Part shown: piece by piece, positions 21,505-29,741 of the stretch
How the letters are laid out: each line of letters opens with the position of its first letter
How positions within the stretch are numbered: the stretch's first letter is position 1
NCBI RefSeq assembly: GCF_020179385.1
Contig: NZ_JAIBLJ010000027.1
Location: forward strand, 1-48,085
Source: Alkalihalobacillus sp. YIM B00296
GTDB lineage: Bacteria; Bacillota; Bacilli; Bacillales; Fictibacillaceae
DNA: 48,085 nt
Direction: 5' to 3'
The notes under the pieces: model-generated
Told to the model about the DNA's origin: nothing
The model's input: the letters and a program-made list of their open reading frames with translations, nothing else
Database searches by the model: none
Position numbers and translations under genes: made by a program

Positions 21505-22239
21505 ATGGTTTTACTCGGAACCATCGTAAATGGTTTAGCAATTGTAGTTGGAACAGCACTCGGACTCATTTTCACTAAAATTCCAGAAAGTACAAAAACA
21601 ACTGTTTTACAGGCGATGGGCCTTGCAGTTGTTCTTTTAGGGGTGAAAATGGGGTTTGAAAGCAATCATATTCTTCTTGTCATCCTCAGTCTTGCCATTG
21701 GAGGAGTGATTGGCGAAAGTTTGCGCCTGGATGATCATTTGAATCGGTTAGGTTCGTGGATTGAAAAGAAAGCTGGAGCTAAAAAAGAGGGAAGTGTAGC
21801 GAAAGCTTTCGTGACAGCGACAATGGTTTTCGTAATTGGGGCACTTTCAGTCGTAGGAGCTTTAGACAGTGGACTACGGCTCGATCATGAAGTGCTCTAT
21901 ACAAAATCCTTGCTTGATGCTTTTATTTCAATGATTTTCACGACTACCATGGGATTCGGTGTCATATTTTCTGCGATCCCTGTCGTTTTGTACCAGGGAG
22001 TGATCGCACTTCTTGCTACGCAAATCCAAAATCTGTTTGATCCAGATCAGCTTCAAACCTTGATTACTGAATTAACGGCAACTGGGGGGATTTTGATTTG
22101 TGCGATCGGTCTCAATTTGTTGAAGGTGCTACACATCAAGGTTCTGAATCTCTTACCAAGCTTGCTTGTGGCTGCAATCCTTGTGTATCTCCTCCAATAC
22201 AAACAATCCTTTTTAAATCTTTTTTCTTCTATTTTTTAA
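21505..22239 (+). CDS. DUF554 membrane protein
   Basis: This 244-residue protein has about seven hydrophobic helices, with glycine-rich starts MVLLGTIVNGLAIVVGTALG and a short charged loop around residues 78-98. It belongs to DUF554 (YdfK-like), whose function is unproven. ATG at 21505 follows GTGGGGGGA. It stands alone between spo0J and the convergent yyaC. Positions 22240-22378 hold no recognisable gene. Confidence 0.85.
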   Translation: MVLLGTIVNGLAIVVGTALGLIFTKIPESTKTTVLQAMGLAVVLLGVKMGFESNHILLVILSLAIGGVIGESLRLDDHLNRLGSWIEKKAGAKKEGSVAKAFVTATMVFVIGALSVVGALDSGLRLDHEVLYTKSLLDAFISMIFTTTMGFGVIFSAIPVVLYQGVIALLATQIQNLFDPDQLQTLITELTATGGILICAIGLNLLKVLHIKVLNLLPSLLVAAILVYLLQYKQSFLNLFSSIF

Positions 22240-22378
22240 CGCTGCTAAAGGTAGGTGTTGACATCAGAAAATTGCTTTTGCGAAATTCACGATACTATTG
22301 CGGGAAAAGTGGGCAAGGTAAGACCTTAAAAAAGGAACGAGCGATTTTTTAAAAAACACCCGTTTATGTAAATAGAAC

Positions 22379-22416
22379 AAGAAAGGGTGCTGATTCCGAG
22401 TCAGCACCCTTTCTTT
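22379..22416. terminator. bidirectional terminator between DUF554 and yyaC
   Basis: AAAGGGTGCTGA (22382-22393) pairs perfectly with TCAGCACCCTTT (22401-22412), with T-rich tracts on both strands. It serves both convergent genes. Confidence 0.92.
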
Positions 22417-22420
22417 ATGC

Positions 22421-23041
22421 TCATTGTAATTCTGCAAGATCTTTCGTGAACGTTGCTTCAGCGGCAGGCCGTTTTTGGAAGCTGTTCCTTACACTTGCTA
22501 AATAGATCCCCTCTGCAATCAGGTCTGCCATTTTCATCACTAAATTCAACCGGGTGTTTTGGAGGACAAAATACTCCATGAATCCACTGACATTTACAAT
22601 TCCCGTAAGATGGATCTCCCCAACAGGTGGTAATTGTTTCTTAACAGCTGCCCCAGGTTTGACGGGCCCTTCACCTAATGACACCATTCCAACACTGCTT
22701 AATTTACCAAGACAGGCATCGATTCCGATAATGAAAGGATTAATATGGCTTTTCCTGATTTCCTCTAATCGTTCTTCAAGATTAACTGCGTGCACCGGTT
22801 CTTCGAGGGTCCCATACACTTCATATGGAGGGGAGTGTTTAGCTTTTAGTTTTGTACCGACAAGTGGTCCTAACGAATCTCCAGTTGAACGATCGGTTCC
22901 AATACATACAATTACAATCGGTCTAGATGGAGGAAGAAGCTTGGTTAGATTACGGGTGACTTCTTGAATCGCATCTTGGTCTTCATGATGGATTTTATAT
23001 TGAAACGGTTTTTTTGAAAGTAATCTCCGTTTTAGATTCAT
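22421..23041 (-). CDS. yyaC: sporulation protein YyaC (DUF1256)
   Basis: This 206-residue protein belongs to the YyaC family of spore-formers, related in fold to the hydrogenase maturation protease HybD and to the Gpr spore protease. Conserved blocks are CIGTDRSTGDSLGPLVGT, IIGIDACLG, GPVKPGAAV and VNVSGFMEYF. The DACLG acidic residue and the GTD block form the putative active site. It is one of few leftward genes right of the origin and indicates a spore-former. Confidence 0.92.
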   Translation of the reverse strand: MNLKRRLLSKKPFQYKIHHEDQDAIQEVTRNLTKLLPPSRPIVIVCIGTDRSTGDSLGPLVGTKLKAKHSPPYEVYGTLEEPVHAVNLEERLEEIRKSHINPFIIGIDACLGKLSSVGMVSLGEGPVKPGAAVKKQLPPVGEIHLTGIVNVSGFMEYFVLQNTRLNLVMKMADLIAEGIYLASVRNSFQKRPAAEATFTKDLAELQ

Positions 23042-23139
23042 AGGACCCTCTCCTTTGTAATAGTAGTATCAGTATACGGATAAAATTTTGACTCTATACA
23101 TAAATCCGATAAATACTAAACGTTAGGGAGGATAAAGAA

Positions 23140-24159
23140 TTGGTGCGATCAGGATTACAATGGATGTTCCTAATCTTGGGAACCGTCATAGGAGCAGGAT
23201 ATGCCTCAGGAAGAGAACTGTGGCAATTTTTTGGCCAAGAAAGTGTACTTGCTATCGTGTTGTTTTCCCTATTGTTCAGTTTTTGTTGTTACGTAATCAT
23301 GTCCATAGGTTTTAAGGAAAAGACGATTCATTACCGCCCAGTATTGGAAAAATTGATTGGTATTCGAGCAAGTGGTGTATTTGATCTCTTGATCATACTG
23401 TATTTGTTTTCCACCACTGTTGTCATGCTGGCTGGTGGTGGAGCGACCTTACATACATTTCGGGTTCCCTATTGGATCGGTGTTTTATTCATCGTCACCT
23501 TGCTTGTCTTATTATTCTTTTGGGATGTGGAAGGAATGATCTCCATGAACGCGTTTGTCATTCCGATTCTGGTTATCCTGTTATTATTCGTCTTGTTTCT
23601 ATTCACTAAGAACCATATGGCTCAGTTCCCAATTGATCTACGTCACCAATCCAATTGGCCCTCAGCCTTTACGTTTACCGCTCTCAACATTTTACCTCTC
23701 GTTGCAGTGTTATCTGCGGTAGGGGATCAGATCCGTCATAAAGGAGAAATACTCATTGCAAGCATAGGAAGCGGGGTTGTACTAGGCGGAATCTCGCTTT
23801 TGTATAACCAATCGTTGATTTCCATTGCGAATGAAATCATGCTTTATGAAATCCCATTGTTTGCGATATTAAAGCATTACCCGTATTTCTGGGTATTGAT
23901 CATGTCTATCCTGCTATGGATTGCAATCTATACGACAGCAGCTTCAGGTGTCTTCGGAATCATTTCGAGATTCCGGGATAAAACATCGATGCCGTTCTGG
24001 ATGATGAGTGCGGTTTTGTTACTTATTATGATGCCATTGACGATTTTTGGATTTTCGACTCTTATAGCGGTTTTATACCCGATTTACGGAATCATTAACC
24101 TCTACATTTTAGCAGCAATCCTTCTCCAACCGTTCATGAGCCGAGCAGAAAAAACGTAA
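23140..24159 (+). CDS. YkvI-like multipass membrane transporter
   Basis: The 339-residue protein has about ten membrane helices. It begins with LGTVIGAGYASGRELWQFF, a glycine-rich unwound first helix typical of APC-superfamily carriers. It resembles B. subtilis YkvI, whose substrate is unknown. TTG at 23140 is 8 nt after GGGAGG; GTG at 23143 is an alternative start. It is divergent from yyaC. Confidence 0.8.
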   Translation: MVRSGLQWMFLILGTVIGAGYASGRELWQFFGQESVLAIVLFSLLFSFCCYVIMSIGFKEKTIHYRPVLEKLIGIRASGVFDLLIILYLFSTTVVMLAGGGATLHTFRVPYWIGVLFIVTLLVLLFFWDVEGMISMNAFVIPILVILLLFVLFLFTKNHMAQFPIDLRHQSNWPSAFTFTALNILPLVAVLSAVGDQIRHKGEILIASIGSGVVLGGISLLYNQSLISIANEIMLYEIPLFAILKHYPYFWVLIMSILLWIAIYTTAASGVFGIISRFRDKTSMPFWMMSAVLLLIMMPLTIFGFSTLIAVLYPIYGIINLYILAAILLQPFMSRAEKT

Positions 24160-24242
24160 TGCGATCAACTTCAAAGTACCTTGCGTACAGGTCACATCCT
24201 TTGTAATATAGAGTTACGGATAATGAATGGAGGGCAGATGCT

Positions 24243-24443
24243 ATGAGCCAGACAAAAGAGTTTGAGCTTCATGATATTGTCGAAATGAAAAAACCTCACC
24301 CGTGCGGGGAAAATCGCTGGAAAGTGATCCGGTTAGGTGCTGACATACGAATTAAATGTATGGGATGCGAACATAGTGTCTTGCTTCCGAGAAGAGAATT
24401 CGTTCGAAAGTTGAAAAAAGTTCTTACAGATCATAAAGAGTAA
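24243..24443 (+). CDS. yyzM: DUF951 small zinc-ribbon-like protein (YyzM)
   Basis: The 66-residue protein has HPCG and KCMGC cysteine motifs and the family core VEMKKPHPCGENRWKVIR. It is conserved next to ychF in Bacillaceae, and its function is unknown. ATG at 24243 follows GGAGGGCAG. It has its own terminator. Confidence 0.88.
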   Translation: MSQTKEFELHDIVEMKKPHPCGENRWKVIRLGADIRIKCMGCEHSVLLPRREFVRKLKKVLTDHKE

Positions 24444-24466
24444 GCCCAAGAGGCTTGCTTTTTTAT
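24442..24466 (+). terminator. terminator after the DUF951 gene
   Basis: AAGCC (24442-24446) and GGCTT (24452-24456) form a short stem followed by GCTTTTTTATTT. The stem includes the stop codon's second base. Confidence 0.75.
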
Positions 24467-24470
24467 TTAA

Positions 24471-24619
24471 AGATAAAAAAGTATTAAATTTTGTTTCGGT
24501 AGAATGTCTAGCTCCAACGCCCAACCACTTAGATCACTTCAGACCTCCTGCGGCGGCGACAGCCTCCTCGTCGGACTTCCAGTGACCTTCATGTCTGTCA
24601 GGGCGTTTGCGCTTTTCTT
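24471..24619 (+). repeat. terminator-adjacent repeat, copy 3 (short form)
   Basis: It begins AGATAAAAAAGTATT directly after the terminator T-run and ends GGGCGTTTGCGCTTTTCTT. Inside, CTAGCTCCAACGCCCAACC pairs through CAACGCCC with GGGCGTTTG near the far end. The module found in copies 1 and 4 is missing. parS site 3 starts 5 bp downstream. Confidence 0.85.
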
Positions 24620-24623
24620 GTGG

Positions 24624-24639
24624 TGTTTCACGTGGAACA
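24624..24639. promoter_or_regulatory. parS site 3
   Basis: TGTTTCACGTGGAACA differs from canonical parS at one position. It lies between the repeat and ychF, about 14 kb from oriC. Confidence 0.92.
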
Positions 24640-24698
24640 TAAGGATGAATGAGGTCTTTTATTAGATTTGTAATGTAATAGAAACGGCGTATCCACGC

Positions 24699-24727
24699 TT
24701 GTCTTTTTCTGCACTTCTCTCTATAAT
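24699..24727 (+). promoter_or_regulatory. ychF promoter
   Basis: TTGTCT (24699-24704), a 17-bp spacer and TATAAT (24722-24727) lie 46 bp before the ychF ATG. Confidence 0.75.
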
Positions 24728-24772
24728 TGGAAAGGATGTATAACAGGTGGACAATTAAAGGAGTGTATATAG

Positions 24773-25870
24773 ATGGCTTTAACAACTGGGATCGTCGGAT
24801 TGCCGAACGTAGGAAAATCCACTTTATTCAATGCGATCACACAAGCTGGAGCAGAAAGTGCAAACTACCCGTTTTGTACAATCGATCCAAACGTGGGTAT
24901 TGTAGATGTTCCTGATCATCGGTTGCAAAAACTCACTGAACTGGTGAACCCGAAGAAAACCGTACCAACACATTTTGAATTCACGGATATTGCTGGAATC
25001 GTAAAAGGTGCGAGTAAGGGAGAGGGACTTGGAAATCAATTCTTGTCCCATATTCGTCAAGTCGATGCGATTTCTCATGTCGTCCGTTGTTTTGAAGATG
25101 ATAATATCACCCATGTTTCCGGGAAAGTAGATCCGATTGATGATATCGAAACAATCAATCTTGAGTTAATCTTTGCAGATATGGAAACCGTAGATAAGCG
25201 AATCACACGTGTTGAAAAGCTTGCGCGCCAAAAAGATAAAGAAGCTTCCTATGAATTTGAAGTCCTTTCAAAATTGAAGGAAGCGTTTGAAGCTGAGAAG
25301 CCTGCACGAAGCGTAGAATTGACAAAAGAGGAGAGAAAACTCGTTCATGGTCTCCATCTCCTTACTATGAAACCGGTCCTCTATGTGGCAAATGTCGGAG
25401 AAGACGATTTATTGGAAGGTGGAAATGAGCTCGTTGAACGTGTAAAAGAATACGCCGTAAACGAAAAAGCAGAAGTGATTGTGATCAGTGCGAAGGTTGA
25501 ATCTGAAATTGCTGAACTTGATGGCGAAGAGAAGCAAGCTTTCTTAGAAGAGCTCGGAATTGAAGAGAGCGGATTGGATCAGTTAATCCGTGCAGCGTAC
25601 AATTTATTAGGTCTGGCCACCTACTTTACGGCTGGAGAACAGGAAGTGAGGGCCTGGACTTTCCGTCATGGGACGAAAGCTCCTCAAGCAGCAGGCATCA
25701 TCCATACCGATTTCGAACGCGGATTCATCCGTGCAGAAGTGGTGTCTTATGATGATCTAGTTGATGCTGGTTCGATGGCTGTTGCACGTGAAAATGGAAA
25801 AGTAAGATTAGAAGGTAAAGAATATGTAGTCAAGGATGGAGACGTCATTCACTTCCGTTTTAACGTGTAA
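24773..25870 (+). CDS. ychF: ribosome-binding ATPase YchF (EngD/Ola1)
   Basis: The 365-residue Obg-family P-loop protein hydrolyses ATP rather than GTP. G1 is GLPNVGKSTLFNAI. The G4 motif is the YchF-type NVGE (VANVGEDDL) in place of NKxD, which explains the ATP preference. A coiled-coil helical insertion spans about 130-200, and the C-terminal TGS domain contains FRHGTKAPQAAG and ends DVIHFRFNV. It has its own promoter and terminator. Confidence 0.96.
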   Translation: MALTTGIVGLPNVGKSTLFNAITQAGAESANYPFCTIDPNVGIVDVPDHRLQKLTELVNPKKTVPTHFEFTDIAGIVKGASKGEGLGNQFLSHIRQVDAISHVVRCFEDDNITHVSGKVDPIDDIETINLELIFADMETVDKRITRVEKLARQKDKEASYEFEVLSKLKEAFEAEKPARSVELTKEERKLVHGLHLLTMKPVLYVANVGEDDLLEGGNELVERVKEYAVNEKAEVIVISAKVESEIAELDGEEKQAFLEELGIEESGLDQLIRAAYNLLGLATYFTAGEQEVRAWTFRHGTKAPQAAGIIHTDFERGFIRAEVVSYDDLVDAGSMAVARENGKVRLEGKEYVVKDGDVIHFRFNV

Positions 25871-25898
25871 ATCCATCTATTATTGACTGATCAATATA

Positions 25899-25961
25899 GG
25901 GCAGACCAACTCCGAACTTACGCCTGAATGTCGCGTCGGAGTGGTTTGCTCATTTTTTTTA
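25899..25961 (+). terminator. ychF terminator
   Basis: GGCAGACCAACTCCGA (from 25900) pairs with TCGGAGTGGTTTGCT (25936-25950), with small mismatches, then CATTTTTTTT. Confidence 0.88.
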
Positions 25962-26121
25962 ATTAAAGGATATCTGTTCCGTTAATCCAGCAAACCGGGG
26001 TTGATTTTAAATGATTTTAAGTAAATAAGGTTTCTGCCGTCCGCTAAAAAGTTCACAATTATTTTCCAGTTGGGAAATATGGAATAAAAACGTGTAACGT
26101 AATGAAATCATTAATCTTCCC

Positions 26122-26150
26122 TTGTTATAGCTTGGACTTTTTGCTATAAT
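26122..26150 (+). promoter_or_regulatory. rpsF operon promoter
   Basis: TTGTTA (26122-26127), a 17-bp spacer and TATAAT (26145-26150) preceded by TGC form an extended -10 promoter. The untranslated leader before rpsF would be about 85 nt. Confidence 0.85.
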
Positions 26151-26189
26151 GAGTCGGTGTGAGTTATTATTGTTTAGATAATTGACTCT

Positions 26190-26240
26190 CCTTGCTTTTA
26201 CAAGAGTAAAAGCCGCTAAGACCAAAAGGAGGTGACCGGA
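26190..26240 (+). promoter_or_regulatory. putative S6:S18 autoregulatory leader
   Basis: CTTTTAC (26195-26201) and GTAAAAG (26206-26212) form a perfect hairpin with a 4-nt loop, followed directly by CCG (26213-26215). A CCG next to a hairpin in the rpsF leader is the known binding signature of the S6:S18 pair, which mimics its 16S rRNA site. Position fits, but the full motif was not modelled. Confidence 0.6.
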
Positions 26241-26531
26241 ATGCGTAGATATGAAATCATGTACATTCTGCGCCCGAATCTAGAAGAGGAAGCTCAAAAG
26301 GCAACAGCTGAAAAAGCTCAAAGCATCCTCACTGATAACGGTGCTGAAATCGAAAAAGTTGATGCCATGGGTAAGCGTCGTCTTGCTTATGAAATTAATG
26401 ATTTCCGTGATGGCTACTATACAGTTCTTTATGTAAAGGCTGAAAGTGATGCTATCAATGAATTCGACCGTCTAATGAAGATTGACGATAACGTTCTTCG
26501 TTTTATGACAATCGTAAACGAACAGCAGTAA
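26241..26531 (+). CDS. rpsF: 30S ribosomal protein S6
   Basis: The 96-residue protein starts MRRYEIMYILRPNLEEE at ATG 26241, after a perfect AAGGAGGTGA ribosome site. The GTG at 26232 is inside that site and is rejected. S6 binds S18 in the small subunit. It is first in the rpsF-ssb-rpsR operon, linking ribosome and replication proteins. Confidence 0.98.
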   Translation: MRRYEIMYILRPNLEEEAQKATAEKAQSILTDNGAEIEKVDAMGKRRLAYEINDFRDGYYTVLYVKAESDAINEFDRLMKIDDNVLRFMTIVNEQQ

Positions 26532-26548
26532 TTTAAGGAGTGGTTCTG

Positions 26549-27076
26549 TTGATCAACCGCATTATTCTTGTCGGCCGGCTAACGAAAGATCCGGAGCTGC
26601 GTTACACACCGAATGGCGTGGCCGTAGCAAATTTCACATTGGCGGTTAACCGTCCTTTCACGAACCAAAAAGGGGATCGTGAAGCGGATTTCATCAATGT
26701 CGTCGTATGGCGCAGACAAGCAGAAAACGCAGCTAATTTCCTGAAGAAAGGAAGTTTGGCAGGCGTTGATGGCCGTTTGCAAACAAGATCTTACGATAAT
26801 AATGAAGGTCGTCGAGTGTACGTAACCGAAGTAATGGCAGAAAGTGTTCAATTCCTTGAACCTAAGGGATCAGGATCAGGTTCTTCTAACCAGGGTGGAT
26901 ACCGTGATCAAGATAATCCTTTCGCTGGGCAAGGAAGCCAAGGAGGAGGCTACGGAAATTCTGGGAATCAGAATTTCGGCGGTGGGAATCAGAACCGTAA
27001 AAACGACTCTAATGATGATCCTTTTGCAAATGATGGTAAACCAATCGATATCTCAGATGACGATTTACCGTTCTGA
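26549..27076 (+). CDS. ssb: single-stranded DNA-binding protein SSB
   Basis: This 175-residue protein has an OB fold in about 1-107 ([20 protein letters not shown]). A Gly/Gln/Asn-rich flexible linker (about 110-160) follows, then the acidic partner-binding tip [11 protein letters not shown] at 26549 is 8 nt after AAGGAG and gives the family-type start. The GTG at 26540 overlaps the ribosome site. It sits between S6 and S18 as in other Bacillaceae. Confidence 0.97.
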   Translation: MINRIILVGRLTKDPELRYTPNGVAVANFTLAVNRPFTNQKGDREADFINVVVWRRQAENAANFLKKGSLAGVDGRLQTRSYDNNEGRRVYVTEVMAESVQFLEPKGSGSGSSNQGGYRDQDNPFAGQGSQGGGYGNSGNQNFGGGNQNRKNDSNDDPFANDGKPIDISDDDLPF

Positions 27077-27132
27077 TGGACATCAAAGATAATATATGAA
27101 CGACTGACAACATATGAAAAGGAGGGTTATGC

Positions 27133-27360
27133 ATGCCTCGTCCAGGACGTAGAAAGCGTAAAAAGGTTTGTTTTTTCACAGTAAACCAAATCACTTACAT
27201 CGACTACAAAGATGTTGATCTTCTTAAGCGTTTCGTTTCCGAGCGTGGAAAAATTCTTCCACGTCGTGTAACTGGAACTTCTGCGAAGTACCAACGTCAA
27301 TTGACAAGAGCAATCAAGCGTGCCCGTCAAATGGCATTGCTTCCATACTCAGCTGAGTAA
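27133..27360 (+). CDS. rpsR: 30S ribosomal protein S18
   Basis: The 75-residue basic protein has the conserved core [20 protein letters not shown] and [17 protein letters not shown] at 27133 follows AAGGAGG. Only one of the zinc-ligand cysteines found in some S18 proteins is present, so this is a zinc-independent type. It is the last gene of the operon. Confidence 0.98.
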   Translation: MPRPGRRKRKKVCFFTVNQITYIDYKDVDLLKRFVSERGKILPRRVTGTSAKYQRQLTRAIKRARQMALLPYSAE

Positions 27361-27365
27361 AAAGA

Positions 27366-27402
27366 AAAAAGCAGTAGGGTTCAATATCCTATTGCTTTTT
27401 TT
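27366..27402 (+). terminator. rpsR terminator
   Basis: AAAAAAGCAGTAGG and CCTATTGCTTTTTT form a strong stem with one mismatch and a T-tract, starting 6 bp after the stop. Confidence 0.9.
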
Positions 27403-27470
27403 ATATTACACATAAATTCGCCGATTAACATTCTCAGTCCAGATGTTTTTAGATGGTTTTATCTTAAAGC

Positions 27471-27570
27471 GATATTCGCGATACTCCTGCAGAAAAAAGC
27501 GAGCAAACGAGCAGGTGGCCTTCGGAATCCCTGTATGATGAAGACTAACAGACAGGTCGAACAGATCAAA
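27471..27570. repeat. decayed partial copy of the inverted-end element
   Basis: GATATTCGCGATACTCCTGC and AAGCGAGC resemble the left part of the element at 13841. GAAGACTAACAGACAGGTCGAA resembles an internal block of it. The right inverted end is not found. The 540-bp gap 27403-27945 contains this fragment, the hairpin at 27818 and otherwise no gene that I can support. Confidence 0.55.
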
Positions 27571-27817
27571 AAAATGTGCATAAGTCCTCAACACTTGTCC
27601 AAACAGACTTGTCCGTATTACATACTATGTAGTGTGAGTCAGCTAATCGTTCGTGGAATGGATGCCCTCATTCTCCTTTAATGAACCCTCATCCGAACAC
27701 TCCAGTGTAGGTAGAGATCCTCCATCGCTTGACACACGATGATCATTTTACTCGGCTTCCAGGAACATGATTCTATTAGCTGCTCCATGGTAATCATGAA
27801 TTATCCAAGTATATCCG

Positions 27818-27852
27818 AAGGACTGCGTCCAATTTTGGGCAAGTCCTTTTTA
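27818..27852. terminator. orphan terminator-like hairpin
   Basis: AAGGACT (27818-27824) and AGTCCTT (27842-27848) form a stem ending in T5, with A only weakly enriched on the other side. No intact gene precedes it within 450 bp, so it may be left over from a lost gene. Confidence 0.5.
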
Positions 27853-27948
27853 CATTTATCGACTCCAATACATGATTGAAATAATTTAAAGGATATAACG
27901 GGTTGGTATGGAAAGTATCTTGTTATAGATTTCTTTTAAAAGGGATTG

Positions 27949-28653
27949 ATGATAGAAATGGACACACAAATCATTGCCATGGGTGGCGGCGGTTTTTCGA
28001 TGGAGCCTGATCATTTACTGCTCGACCGTTACATTTTGGATCAAGCACGTTCAGAAAACCCTAAAGTGTGTTTTCTTCCGACAGCAAGCGGTGATGCAGA
28101 CGGATATATCGATAGATTCCTACGGGCGTTTGAAAATCTTCCATGCCAGCCTACCTATTTATCGCTTTACAGACCTCCACATTCGCTTGAGTCATTTGTG
28201 CTGGACCAAGATATCATTTATGTCGGCGGAGGGAACACGAAGAATCTGCTTGCACTCTGGAGAGAATGGGGATTGGATGCGATTCTGTACCGTGCTTGGA
28301 AGAAAGGTGTCATATTAGCAGGATTGAGTGCTGGATCTATTTGTTGGTTCGAACAAGGACTGACGGATTCCTATCCGGGTAAAATTTCACCGATTACATG
28401 CTTAGGTTTCTTGAATGGAAGCAACTGTCCCCATTATGATGGAGAGGAAGCCCGCCGCCCTGCCTACCATCGTTATTTAATGGACCGTAGTATTAAAGAA
28501 GGAATGGCTGCAGATGATGGTGTTGCACTTCATTATATAAATGGAAGACTGGAAAAAATCGTATCATCAAGAAAGGACGCTTCAACTTATTGCTTGAAAC
28601 TGAAGGACGGCCATGTTCATGAAGAAAGGATAAATCCACTTTTTCTCGGCTAA
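27949..28653 (+). CDS. peptidase E family protein (S51, YgaJ-like)
   Basis: This 234-residue protein belongs to the S51 family of Asp-dipeptidases and relatives. The start IIAMGGGGFSME is the family's glycine-rich strand, YVGGGNTKNLL follows, and the nucleophile Ser is in GLSAGSICW. CPHYDGE probably supplies the His. The start is uncertain: ATG 27949, ATG 27958 (closer to the YgaJ start) and TTG 27946 share one AAAAGGGA site. It is a single gene, unusual in this conserved region, so it may have been inserted. Confidence 0.85.
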   Translation: MIEMDTQIIAMGGGGFSMEPDHLLLDRYILDQARSENPKVCFLPTASGDADGYIDRFLRAFENLPCQPTYLSLYRPPHSLESFVLDQDIIYVGGGNTKNLLALWREWGLDAILYRAWKKGVILAGLSAGSICWFEQGLTDSYPGKISPITCLGFLNGSNCPHYDGEEARRPAYHRYLMDRSIKEGMAADDGVALHYINGRLEKIVSSRKDASTYCLKLKDGHVHEERINPLFLG

Positions 28654-28793
28654 TATGGTAATAAGGGATAGTATGGAATGGGAGGACAAATTCCTCTTTT
28701 GAGGAGTTTTAACGAGTGAACAATTATGTTTGAACCAAAACATAGAAACCCATACAATAGAAAAGGATTTAAAGTTGCAGATGAGGTGACATC

Positions 28794-29729
28794 GTGAATC
28801 AAACCAGAGCTTTAACAGAGGGGGCTATACTCGCATCCCTGTATGCTGTATTATTTCTTATAACACTTTTCGTACCGGTATTATCCTTATTTACGATTTT
28901 TTTACTGTCCTTGCCTTTTGCGATTTATACGGTACGGCATGGTGTGAAGAAGAGTCTCGTTTTTATAATGACCACAATCGTATTATCCGTTATTTTAGGG
29001 ACCGTGGCAGCGCTCAATGTTCCGATTTTGTTCGGCTCCGTTGGAGTAGTCATGGGACATCTTTACCGGAAAAAAATATCTTCATTCGGTCTTTTAGCAG
29101 GAACGGCATTAACCTATTTAGCGAATTTCATACTGATCTATGTTATTAGTATCCTTTTTTTAGATATCAATTTAATTGATGCAATGAACCAATCGATTGA
29201 AGAAACCATTGCACTTACTGAAAATATCAGCGGTGCTATGGGTGGCGATGCTGAGACTACCATACAGCAGTTGAGGGATCTGGTGGAAATTGTTCCATAT
29301 CTCATTCCTGGATTATTGGTCATTCTCTCAGTGCTTTTTTCATTCGCATCCATACTTGTAACAAACTTATTGATGAAGCGATTTAAGGTTGATGTTCCAC
29401 ATTGGGAACCTTTCCGTAATTGGTCATTCCCAAAAAGCATCATCTGGTATTACCTTGCCGTGATTTTACTTCAATTGACGAATCCGGAACAAGGAACAGC
29501 TCTTTATATCATTACGATGAACTTATATATTGTCTTGGAAATCATCCTTGCCATCCAAGGGTTGGCGTTCATCTATTTCTATTTCTGGGTGAAGAAAAAA
29601 GGGAAGACGATACCGGTACTCATTACGATCAGTCTGTTTATTATACCATTGGGATTACATGTGGTACGTATCTTAGGTATAATTGATTTAGGATTTGATT
29701 TAAGGAAGCGGATTAAGCCTGAAGCGTAG
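28794..29729 (+). CDS. yybS: YybS family membrane protein (DUF2232)
   Basis: The 311-residue protein has about eight membrane helices, beginning ALTEGAILASLYAVLFL. DUF2232 resembles the substrate-binding S components of energy-coupling transporters, but no substrate is known. GTG at 28794 follows GAGGTGA. It lies 12 bp upstream of gdpP, a conserved pairing in Bacillus. Confidence 0.88.
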   Translation: MNQTRALTEGAILASLYAVLFLITLFVPVLSLFTIFLLSLPFAIYTVRHGVKKSLVFIMTTIVLSVILGTVAALNVPILFGSVGVVMGHLYRKKISSFGLLAGTALTYLANFILIYVISILFLDINLIDAMNQSIEETIALTENISGAMGGDAETTIQQLRDLVEIVPYLIPGLLVILSVLFSFASILVTNLLMKRFKVDVPHWEPFRNWSFPKSIIWYYLAVILLQLTNPEQGTALYIITMNLYIVLEIILAIQGLAFIYFYFWVKKKGKTIPVLITISLFIIPLGLHVVRILGIIDLGFDLRKRIKPEA

Positions 29730-29741
29730 GAGCTGACCATC

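Noticed and set aside
22240-22378. Riboswitch-like leader between DUF554 and yyaC
   Set aside because: The genes are convergent, so this is downstream sequence. I found no known aptamer core.
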